The translations under genes and the position numbers were made by a program. From Bacteroidota bacterium (GTDB taxonomy: Bacteria > Bacteroidota > Bacteroidia > B-17B0 > Aurantibacillaceae): a stretch of 43,994 bases of DNA. Of this stretch, positions 26,544-33,630 are shown one piece after another (within the stretch, counting starts at the first letter, position 1; every line of letters starts with the position of its first letter). Location of the stretch: positions 1 through 43,994 of the forward strand of contig JAUXSA010000173.1 in assembly GCA_030681615.1 (NCBI GenBank). The letters are read 5' to 3'. The notes beneath the pieces were generated by a model. That model was not told the origin of the DNA, ran no database searches, and saw only the letters and a list, made by a program, of their open reading frames with translations.

Positions 26544-27134
26544 TTAATAATTATAATAAGGCGCTATCATTAAATAAACCACCACGCCGCTTACCGTTAC
26601 ATATAACCAAACCGGATAACTAAAGCGCGTTAATTTTTTATGTTTCTCGCGCTGATCAGTAAGGCCATAATAAAACGATAATAAGATCATTGGTAAAACC
26701 GCCACTGCTAAAAAAATATGCGTTAATAAAATAATAATGTATACAGGTTTAATGCCACTAACTGCTGCGCTTTCTGCCGCGCTCATAATTCCGTCATGGT
26801 CCACATCGCCATATTTTGTATCAGGAATAAAATAATGTGCCGTTACATAACACAATAAAAAAACAGAACTAAAAATAAAAGCGGTAATATTTAATTTTTT
26901 ATGCAGTTGTATATTTCTTTTTTTAATGGCCCATAAAGAAAATAAAAGTAAAATAGTGCAGCTTCCGTTTAAAAAAGCGTTTACCATTGGCAGTTTGTAT
27001 ATAAGGTTTGGGAAAGTATCCGGATGCGGGATCCATTTTTGGTTAAGCACAACAACCAGGGCGCAAACAGCAACTGTTGTAATATAAATAGTTAATTTAA
27101 CGCCTTTTTCGCTATAACTGCTAAGTGTTGCCAT
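26544..27134 (-). CDS. DUF420 membrane protein
   Basis: This 196-residue integral membrane protein has about five TM segments. DUF420 (YozB/CtaM-like) members are linked to cytochrome oxidase assembly or haem-copper biology. Conserved His residues occur in QLHKKLN, CYVTAHYF, ILLTHIFLAV and EKHKKLTRFSYPVWLYV. A short acidic loop (YGDVDHDGIMSAAESAA) looks EF-hand-like and is, as I recall, common in Bacteroidota versions. The stop is 2 nt before the TTG start of the cytochrome/copper lipoprotein, so the two are probably one operon with a respiratory or redox role. Confidence 0.85.
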   Translation of the reverse strand: MATLSSYSEKGVKLTIYITTVAVCALVVVLNQKWIPHPDTFPNLIYKLPMVNAFLNGSCTILLLFSLWAIKKRNIQLHKKLNITAFIFSSVFLLCYVTAHYFIPDTKYGDVDHDGIMSAAESAAVSGIKPVYIIILLTHIFLAVAVLPMILLSFYYGLTDQREKHKKLTRFSYPVWLYVTVSGVVVYLMIAPYYNY

Positions 27135-27154
27135 CTTTTAAATTTTTGATAAAG

Positions 27155-27175
27155 ATACTAGTATTTCAAATACTA
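27155..27175. promoter_or_regulatory. Overlapping palindromes between divergent genes
   Basis: TAGTATTT-C-AAATACTA (27159-27175) is a perfect 17-bp palindrome and overlaps a second one, ATACTAGTAT (27155-27164). The site lies between the divergent DUF420 and 617-aa exoprotein genes, a typical operator location. No adjacent regulator gene is seen. Confidence 0.35.
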
Positions 27176-27189
27176 AAAGCGGTTAAAAA

Positions 27190-27220
27190 CTTGGTTCTAT
27201 ATGATTTTTTTGTACATTTA
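27190..27220 (+). promoter_or_regulatory. Probable promoter of the 617-aa exoprotein gene
   Basis: CTTG at 27190-27193, a 19-nt spacer, then TACATTTA at 27213-27220. This is a near-consensus Bacteroidota promoter (final G replaced by A), placed 19 nt before the ATG. Confidence 0.4.
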
Positions 27221-27239
27221 GATAACTAAAACCTTTAGC

Positions 27240-29093
27240 ATGAAATTTTTATACAGCAGTTTATTTATTGTATCATTTTTAGTTTCCGGCATAGCGCAGG
27301 AAACCGCAACCAAAAAAACTTCCTTTACTTTTCAAAGGCAGGCAGTAGTTAATTATAATAGCGCGCAACCAGACTACAGCCCTAAATTAATGCTTCGCGA
27401 GATGCCAAAACAAAGATCCGAGAAAATGGAGATCTATAATTATCCTGCAAATTATAAGATGGGCCAGGCCAATACGGCTGCTATCCTGCCAACGCTTTCT
27501 ATCGGACAAAACTTTGTGGCTAACCCATGGGGTTTAAGTACACCTAATGATAACGACATGGCTATTTCAAATAGCGGCATGTTAGTTTCTGTAATAAACA
27601 CCAATATTTTTGTAAGAAATACGGTTACAAATGTTAACTCGCCCATTAAATCTTTAGCTGCATTTACAACGCCTATTAACAGCCTGCACCAGGAGTTCGA
27701 CCCTAAAGTAATGTACGATCCGTTAAAAGACCGTTTTGTTTTGGTGTGTTTGGTGGGCTTTGTAGATACTACCAGTAAAATAATTGTTGGCTTCTCGCAA
27801 ACCAACGATCCTTCGGGTGCCTGGAATTTATATGCCCTACCCGGCAATCCTTTAAATAATAATTTGTGGTCAGATTATCCAATGATAAGCATGACGGATA
27901 AAGAATTATTTTTAACCGTTAATCTTCTTTACAACAATCAACCATGGCAAACAGGTTTTAACGAAACCTTAATTTGGCAAATGAAAAAAGACAGTGGTTA
28001 TGCAGGCTTGCCTTTAGGTTCAGTTTTACACTCCAACATTAAATTTAATAATAAGCCTATTCGTAATTTATGTCCTGTAAAAGGTGGAAGCCAATTATAC
28101 GGGCCAAACATGTATTTTATTTCTAACCGTAACCTGGCATCGCAAAACGACACTGTTTTTTTAGTGAATGTTACCGATACTATTGGCGCGCCAACAGGCA
28201 CTGTAACCACCAAAGCATTAATTTCAAATCAACCTTATTCTTTACCCGTAGATGGCAGACAAACCAACACGGTGCAAACATTAGCTACAAATGATTGCCG
28301 TAACCTGGGCGCTTTTTTAGAAAATGGTAAGATACAATATGTACACAATACTAATAACCCGGTTAATAACCGGCCAACTATTTATTATGGTGTAATAAAC
28401 AACCCCGCGGCCGTTAGTCCAACCGTAACAGGTTATGTTATTTTTAACGATACTATGGATTTTGCTTACCCTAATATTTCGTACGCCGGAAATTCTGCAA
28501 CAGATAATACGTCTATTTTTACGTTTAATCATAGCTCTAATAAAGTATTTGGCGGCACCTCTGCTATAAGAGCCGATGCGCTGGGCGATTTCTCGCCGGT
28601 GTTACGTATACAGAACGGCACTACTTATGTAAACATGTTAGCAGCCACACAAGAAAGATGGGGCGATTATTCAGGTTCGCAACGCAGGTATAACGATCCG
28701 GGTAAAGTTTGGATGAGTGGTTACAATATGTATTTCTACAGCGGCTCATACCCTTTTGCGCACAGGGCATGGGTAACCGAGTTGGGTTTAAGTCCTTTTA
28801 TAGTTACTGGCATTAAGCACGAAACAAAACCGAGCGAAGTTACAGCCAACGTTTTTCCAAATCCTGCAAAAGATATTTTTAGTGTTGAGCTAAATTTAGC
28901 ACAGCCCGAATATTTAAGTTTTGAATTGTACGACCAACAGGGTAAATTAATTACAACCCTGTTGCGCGATTGGGTTAAGGTAACACAAAACACCTTTAGC
29001 TTTAGCACACAAGCATTAAGCAAAGGCCTTTACCTTTTAAAAATAAAAGGAAATTATAATACGGCTATTACGAAAAAGGTAGTGGTGGAATAA
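27240..29093 (+). CDS. T9SS-exported protein, probable beta-propeller
   Basis: This 617-residue protein has a signal peptide (MKFLYSSLFIVSFLVSGIAQ). A large beta-rich region has a string seen in Bacteroidota exoproteins (FDPKVMYDPLKDRFVLVCL, GFSQTNDPSGAWNLYALPG, NLWSDYPMISMTDKELFLT, ERWGDYSGSQRRYNDPG). A C-terminal T9SS type A domain starts near residue 540 (VFPNPAKDIFSVEL, ending TKKVVVE). No catalytic motif is recognised and the function is unknown. It lies immediately left of the accessory segment and is separated from it by a strong imperfect palindrome. Confidence 0.8.
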   Translation: MKFLYSSLFIVSFLVSGIAQETATKKTSFTFQRQAVVNYNSAQPDYSPKLMLREMPKQRSEKMEIYNYPANYKMGQANTAAILPTLSIGQNFVANPWGLSTPNDNDMAISNSGMLVSVINTNIFVRNTVTNVNSPIKSLAAFTTPINSLHQEFDPKVMYDPLKDRFVLVCLVGFVDTTSKIIVGFSQTNDPSGAWNLYALPGNPLNNNLWSDYPMISMTDKELFLTVNLLYNNQPWQTGFNETLIWQMKKDSGYAGLPLGSVLHSNIKFNNKPIRNLCPVKGGSQLYGPNMYFISNRNLASQNDTVFLVNVTDTIGAPTGTVTTKALISNQPYSLPVDGRQTNTVQTLATNDCRNLGAFLENGKIQYVHNTNNPVNNRPTIYYGVINNPAAVSPTVTGYVIFNDTMDFAYPNISYAGNSATDNTSIFTFNHSSNKVFGGTSAIRADALGDFSPVLRIQNGTTYVNMLAATQERWGDYSGSQRRYNDPGKVWMSGYNMYFYSGSYPFAHRAWVTELGLSPFIVTGIKHETKPSEVTANVFPNPAKDIFSVELNLAQPEYLSFELYDQQGKLITTLLRDWVKVTQNTFSFSTQALSKGLYLLKIKGNYNTAITKKVVVE

Positions 29094-29107
29094 TTTTTTG
29101 TTTGCTT

Positions 29108-29143
29108 AATATTTGGGTCGACGTGACGCGAACCCATAATATT
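29108..29143. other. Bulged 36-nt palindrome at left edge of accessory segment
   Basis: The left half is AATATT-TGGGT-CG-A-CGT and the right half ACG-CG-A-ACCCA-T-AATATT. This folds into a nearly continuous stem with three single-base bulges and a one-base loop. It is more GC-rich in the core than the surroundings. It lies between the convergent 617-aa exoprotein gene and the AAA ATPase gene. It may be a bidirectional terminator or the end of an inserted segment. Confidence 0.5.
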
Positions 29144-29151
29144 GGCTGTGT

Positions 29152-31521
29152 TTACGCAGTCGAGACTTCAACACCAATACTTAACAGCAGCGCCTCATAT
29201 TGTTCATGGTCCTTTTCCTTGATTTTATCCAACATAAATGTTGCTGTTTTTTTCATTTCAGGTATGTCAATTGGAGTCATACTTCTTTCGAATAAACCCT
29301 CTAAATGCGAAAATTCATTGTTAATTCGGTCTGTCATTGTAGAAGCCTGTCTGTTATCGCCAAAAAACTTTGTTAGTTTTTCAATTTGGTTCGTTGCATT
29401 TGGATATTTGTAATATAGAAATGCTTCTAGGAATTTTCGTGTGTTGTTCCCAAAGTTATAAAACAAACTATGATGACTCTCCTCATCTACGTCAGCAGTT
29501 GAACACATATAAATTTGATGGAAAAGAAAATTAAATTCTGTTACATAATCTTTCAAATACTTTGGCATTATTCTAATTCTGCTATTTTCCTTTTCTCTAG
29601 AAATCAAAAAATAATTGCTCAGATTTTTGTTTGATGCTCCAGGTAAACGTTTCAAATATTTGAGAAAATCAAGATTATGAGTAGAAATGAATATTTGTTC
29701 AAACTCCAGTTTCGAAATAATTTCGGCGTTGATAAGACTATAAACGAAAAAAATATGGTTGCTGTCTAAGCTTGAAATTGGGTCGTCAATCCAAATGATA
29801 GGTTTACTCCCCTTAGTTTCAACATCTTCAAGTTTAGCCATGAAATAACAAAATGCAATCAGACTACATTCGCCTTCACTTAGATGATGAGCTTTCTTTC
29901 CATTTCTAACAATTTCAAACCTTATTTTTTTATCAGTTTCTTCCAATGCTTGCAATGTTAGAAAGTCATGTCCGAAAAAATTATTTAGGTATTCATTTAC
30001 TTTCAACGCTCCTTTTTCTTCATCTTTCATCAAGCGTTCTTTGTCTTCAATCTGAATAATTTGCTGATGTATCTTGCGCTCTACCGCTTCTTTATTCAGC
30101 GTTTCAGTGTTAGAAGAGTCTTTTAAAGTTTGAATTCTTGCAGTTACGTTTGAGTATTGTATTGTTTTTACAAAATCACTGACTTCTTGTAATCGTAATA
30201 GTTTTTTTGCTTCGGTTTGTTCGTTTCCTAATGAATTGCTGTAATCGTTCGCTTGGACTCGGAAGTTTTCAAATGTTGTCCAACATTCCTCAAGTTGTTT
30301 GCTATTGTCTTTGATATCAGTATACAGCTTGGAACTTAATGGGTCATCTTTTCGTTCTTGAAGACTTACTCTAACACGATCTAATTCTGATTTTATACTT
30401 TCAATTGTTTGTTTCCTTTGCAAAATTAAAACATCTAAATCTGAATGAAATTTTGAATAAAAAGCACTTTTGTTTATTTGTAATTGTGTGTCAATATTGC
30501 GAATTACAGTTTCAGTTTCTGTAATCACCGCTTCAATTTCCTTTTCCAGTTTTTCAGATTCTTCGTCAAAATGGCTATCAAGTTTTTTCCAACGCTCTTC
30601 GGAAATATCGTTACCACAAAATGAACATTTTTCAATCTTGTTCTTGTGTATTTGCCGCCCTTCTTTTACCCAACGGTTGAGAATAGAATCTCTTAATAGC
30701 TGCTCAATTTTGTTGGAACTACTAATTGATTTAGTAACAAGGTTTTTTGCTTTTGTATTAAGATTGTTTAAATCTAAAATTGGTTTTATAATTCCGGGAA
30801 TATCTGCATTAGCTTTTTCCTTAAGTAAATTAAGTTTTTGTGTTATTTCATCATCTGTCAATGGTTGAAATGAAGTCTCTAATACAGCAGTAATATCGTT
30901 TTGCAATTTACTTATGTTATAGTTCTGGTCGCCAAATTTTTCAGACTTGTACTTTATACCATCTGGATTATTTGTCGCTTTAAACTTTAATTGTTGATCT
31001 AAACTGTTGTTTTCCGTTTGATACGTTTGTAGAGCATTACTCGCAATCGATTTAGCGTTTTTTAATTCAAGATAAAATCCACTTTCACTTCCTTCTTCGT
31101 TATTTCCCAAATCATTTTTTAGTGTTTGTATTTCTGCTTCAATATTTGCATTACCTCCAATTATCGCAAAAGGCGTAATGCTTTCGTCTGAATTAACAAT
31201 GAATCGTAAATTATCTTTTACAAAGTCTTCGTTAAATACTCTTATTTTTTTGCCGTGTGTGTTTAAACTGTTTTGCGTGGAGTCAGCACCATCTTTAATG
31301 CTAACTTCAAATTGTGGATTTTCATATTTGTCGGATATGTTGCCTAATTCTAATGCTCTAACTATTCGAGAAAGAGTTGTTTTGCCCGAATAATTTCGCC
31401 CATAAAAAATATTAATTGACTTAAATAATATTACATTGTTTCCTTCATCACGGATAGTCGTGTCCCAGATGAAATTTTTGAAAACGGCAAGATTATTTAT
31501 GGATTTGAATTTTGTAATCAT
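29152..31521 (-). CDS. AAA_13 / RloC-PrrC-like ABC ATPase with CxxC zinc-hook motif
   Basis: This 789-residue protein has a split ABC-type ATPase. Walker A is GRNYSGKTT (41-49), the signature is LSEGE (547-551), Walker B is IIWIDDP (575-581) and the switch His is H615 (STHNLD). Residues about 130-520 are coiled coil. Near the middle is C299-S-F-C302-G, a Rad50-like zinc-hook motif as known in the RloC anticodon nuclease. After the ATPase, R695-x3-E699 and H739 resemble the PrrC/RloC R-E-H nuclease triad, with a slightly longer spacing to His than I recall for PrrC. A tRNA-cleaving or other abortive defence role is an inference. It lies 51 nt downstream of the GHKL gene. Confidence 0.85.
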   Translation of the reverse strand: MITKFKSINNLAVFKNFIWDTTIRDEGNNVILFKSINIFYGRNYSGKTTLSRIVRALELGNISDKYENPQFEVSIKDGADSTQNSLNTHGKKIRVFNEDFVKDNLRFIVNSDESITPFAIIGGNANIEAEIQTLKNDLGNNEEGSESGFYLELKNAKSIASNALQTYQTENNSLDQQLKFKATNNPDGIKYKSEKFGDQNYNISKLQNDITAVLETSFQPLTDDEITQKLNLLKEKANADIPGIIKPILDLNNLNTKAKNLVTKSISSSNKIEQLLRDSILNRWVKEGRQIHKNKIEKCSFCGNDISEERWKKLDSHFDEESEKLEKEIEAVITETETVIRNIDTQLQINKSAFYSKFHSDLDVLILQRKQTIESIKSELDRVRVSLQERKDDPLSSKLYTDIKDNSKQLEECWTTFENFRVQANDYSNSLGNEQTEAKKLLRLQEVSDFVKTIQYSNVTARIQTLKDSSNTETLNKEAVERKIHQQIIQIEDKERLMKDEEKGALKVNEYLNNFFGHDFLTLQALEETDKKIRFEIVRNGKKAHHLSEGECSLIAFCYFMAKLEDVETKGSKPIIWIDDPISSLDSNHIFFVYSLINAEIISKLEFEQIFISTHNLDFLKYLKRLPGASNKNLSNYFLISREKENSRIRIMPKYLKDYVTEFNFLFHQIYMCSTADVDEESHHSLFYNFGNNTRKFLEAFLYYKYPNATNQIEKLTKFFGDNRQASTMTDRINNEFSHLEGLFERSMTPIDIPEMKKTATFMLDKIKEKDHEQYEALLLSIGVEVSTA

Positions 31522-31572
31522 TGTTTTCTTTTATTGATTTGACGGGGTTTATAATTGCCCAGTGTTATTTCT

Positions 31573-32958
31573 TTATTTGTCCAGTATTTGTCTACACAGG
31601 TCACCAATGCTCTCTGTTAGTGAGCTTTCAAACGCTCTCGTAACGTCGTCATAACCTGTCTTTGCGTGAATTAATTCATGAATTAAAGTGCCAGAATATT
31701 CTTCAACATTCTTTAAGGTCTTACGCGACAAAACAACTGAATTGGTCTTTTCATCCCAACACCCAAGAGTTTCGACATCGGCAAAAAAGTCTTTTCTCAT
31801 TGTTGATGATATTTTTATCGCTTTTACTTTTTTTGGTTGTCCGCCGAAAAGCTCAATGATTTTCGGAGTTAATTTATAAATAGCTTTTTCTTTTTCATTT
31901 AATTTATCTGGTTCGATAAAAGTAAAATCAAAACTGTCATTATAGATTGATACAAATTGTCCTATGTCAACTATGGGATTGCCGGCCAAGTCTTTTAATC
32001 CTTGAATTTTATATTTTAAGTTGTCTGGAATGGTGATTATTTCATGCCCACTATTTTTTGCTTGGTCAATCATGTCGGGATGGTGCATTGCTTCAGAGGA
32101 AGTAACAAACAAGTATTTTCCTTTTTGATTTAATATTTTTACAGAGTGTTCTTGCACGTCAATCCAGGTTAACTCGTCATGTGCAGTACCAAGAGTAATA
32201 TTTGTTAAGTCCTTTGCAAGGATTTCTGCAACTTCTTTTGTCTTGCAGGAGAGTAAGATCTTCTTTATCGAGTCGGTGTATGCACTACGACCAACATTTG
32301 TCCTTTCTCTATTCAATGCTTTTTTAATAGATGCCGTCAACGCGGTAATATTGTAACTGAAAAGAAAATTTTCTTCTTCAGCAACTTTCACGCCATTTAT
32401 ATAAATGTTACCGCAATTACCAATTCGTTTAACGACCTGTCCTTGTTTTGTGGTTTCGCTGACAGTTTCGCCAGAAAACTTTAGAAATAATTTCTTCGCT
32501 TCCTCAACATCTTTGTCTGTAACACCAGTTAGTTCAAATTCGGTCCCGATGAATTCACTGTCTGTTGGCTCGCCAATTATTGCGTGTAGAGTAATGATGT
32601 CTTTAAACCCTTCCTTTGCTGATTTGATTATAGTTATTTTGCTGTGTTTCGAATTAGCTGTAACTATAATTCCTTTTCTGTCAAATGTTGCTAAAGCGTC
32701 CTTTAAGCCAATGCCGAATTTGCCAATAACATTTGGGTTCATCAGCTTTTCCTGGTTTTCATTCTGTGTTAAATGCGTATATTTTATCCCACGTCCGAAA
32801 TCGCGTACAAACCATGATTTACCATGTTTGTAAATTTCAACCTCCTTAGTCTTAGTCATTATTTGTTCGTCTAAGGCATTTGCGATAATTTCTCTGATAG
32901 CATGATGTGTCTCCCAGTTCTCGAGAATTTTCTCAATGTTTAAGTCAAATTTTTTCAT
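31573..32958 (-). CDS. GHKL ATPase fused to HExxH metallopeptidase-like domain
   Basis: This protein is 461 residues from ATG 32958 (MKKFDLNIEK). ATG 32973 and TTG 33012 are longer alternatives. The N-terminal half has a complete Bergerat ATP site: N-box E23-IIA-N27-ALDE, G1 D53-F-G-R-G57, and G2 IGKFGIGLKDAL (78-89), as in Hsp90, MutL and MORC proteins. A middle segment (residues ~130-230, ending RERTNVGRSAYTD) looks like an S5-type transducer domain. The C-terminus carries H427-E-L-I-H431 with E444 (RAFESSLTESIGD) as a possible third zinc ligand. I recall similar unnamed 'ATP-binding proteins', but no characterised function. It heads the two-gene operon with the zinc-hook ATPase. Confidence 0.85.
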   Translation of the reverse strand: MKKFDLNIEKILENWETHHAIREIIANALDEQIMTKTKEVEIYKHGKSWFVRDFGRGIKYTHLTQNENQEKLMNPNVIGKFGIGLKDALATFDRKGIIVTANSKHSKITIIKSAKEGFKDIITLHAIIGEPTDSEFIGTEFELTGVTDKDVEEAKKLFLKFSGETVSETTKQGQVVKRIGNCGNIYINGVKVAEEENFLFSYNITALTASIKKALNRERTNVGRSAYTDSIKKILLSCKTKEVAEILAKDLTNITLGTAHDELTWIDVQEHSVKILNQKGKYLFVTSSEAMHHPDMIDQAKNSGHEIITIPDNLKYKIQGLKDLAGNPIVDIGQFVSIYNDSFDFTFIEPDKLNEKEKAIYKLTPKIIELFGGQPKKVKAIKISSTMRKDFFADVETLGCWDEKTNSVVLSRKTLKNVEEYSGTLIHELIHAKTGYDDVTRAFESSLTESIGDLCRQILDK

Positions 32959-33055
32959 CTTGTCTGCCGTCATAGCATTAAAATAACCATTGGATTGACG
33001 GACTTTATCCAAATAGAAATAATTATAAAAGTTTTTTGTTTCCTTATACTATGAT

Positions 33056-33063
33056 CAAATATA
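33056..33063 (-). promoter_or_regulatory. -7 element of the GHKL/zinc-hook operon
   Basis: On the minus strand the sequence reads TATATTTG, an exact TAnnTTTG match. It predicts a transcript start near 33050 and a leader of about 75-90 nt to the ATG starts. A perfect palindrome occupies the place of its -33 box. Confidence 0.5.
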
Positions 33064-33084
33064 TAACAATTTACTTACCAAACC

Positions 33085-33104
33085 ACCTACTGCTAGCAGT
33101 AGGT
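33085..33104. promoter_or_regulatory. Perfect 20-bp palindrome (operator candidate 1)
   Basis: ACCTACTGCT followed by its exact reverse complement AGCAGTAGGT. It begins 22 bp upstream of the -7 element and overlaps the expected -33 box, a standard repressor position. As RNA it would form a hairpin, but no T run follows, so a terminator is less likely. Confidence 0.5.
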
Positions 33105-33128
33105 AAAATTCAAGTTTTAACATATCAA

Positions 33129-33148
33129 AATAGGTAATATTACCTATT
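33129..33148. promoter_or_regulatory. Perfect 20-bp palindrome (operator candidate 2)
   Basis: AATAGGTAAT followed by its exact reverse complement ATTACCTATT. Its centre is 44 bp from that of the first palindrome, about four helical turns. It shares the TAGGT half-site with the first palindrome, in everted order. A third TAGGTAA occurs at 33179-33185. Confidence 0.5.
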
Positions 33149-33227
33149 GCATGGCACATAAACATTTCATAATCTTGATAGGTAAAAGCTATTAAACTTT
33201 AAAGAATAAAAAGGCCAATTGTTACTA

Positions 33228-33473
33228 TCATTTAAAATTTGGAATCGTAACACCTTCAATATATTTTTCTAATCTTTCGCCTTGCTTAAAAGGTACAATA
33301 TCAATTATTTTTTCATTTGGTTTACTAACAATTACTTCTACGAAGAAATTATCCAAAAAATATAGATTTATACCTTGATTATTAGAGAGAGTATTTTCTA
33401 AAAAAATTCCTTTATCCCAAAGCATATCTGCTTTAGAATTAATGTCAAGTTTTATAAACTCGTATATAGTCAT
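33228..33473 (-). CDS. Small protein of unknown function
   Basis: This 81-residue protein (MTIYEFIKLDINSKADMLWDKGIFL...) has a compact alpha/beta pattern: a helix around KADMLWDKG, strands INLYFLDNFFVEVIV and EKIIDIVPFKQGERLEKYI. It resembles small uncharacterised Bacteroidota proteins starting T-x-x-EF-x-L that I recall from accessory regions. No TM, helix-turn-helix or catalytic motif is visible. It is co-directional with the GHKL/zinc-hook operon and separated from it by the palindromic promoter region, so it is probably a separate transcript. Confidence 0.7.
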   Translation of the reverse strand: MTIYEFIKLDINSKADMLWDKGIFLENTLSNNQGINLYFLDNFFVEVIVSKPNEKIIDIVPFKQGERLEKYIEGVTIPNFK

Positions 33474-33591
33474 TTCAAATCTATAATTGAGGATAAGAAC
33501 CGAAACACAACTTTAAAAAGTGTAACCAGTAAATCCTGATAATTCTTGCGTAAGTATTTTTCTTTTTTTTGATAAGCAGAAATTAAATATT

Positions 33592-33607
33592 AAATATAGC
33601 TATATTT
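33592..33607. repeat. 16-bp palindrome before the transposase gene
   Basis: AAATATAG followed by its reverse complement CTATATTT, 23 nt before the transposase ATG. It could be a transposase-binding site, an operator, or chance in very AT-rich DNA. Confidence 0.3.
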
Positions 33608-33630
33608 CCTATAAAAAGGAAAAACAAATT

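Noticed and set aside
32405-32833. 142-residue plus-strand frame opposite the GHKL gene
   Set aside because: It is antisense to the conserved ATPase motifs and has no recognisable features.
33476-33483. TAGATTTG on the minus strand just before the 81-aa gene
   Set aside because: It matches TAnnTTTG, but only 2 nt separate it from the ATG, which would place the transcript start inside the coding region.
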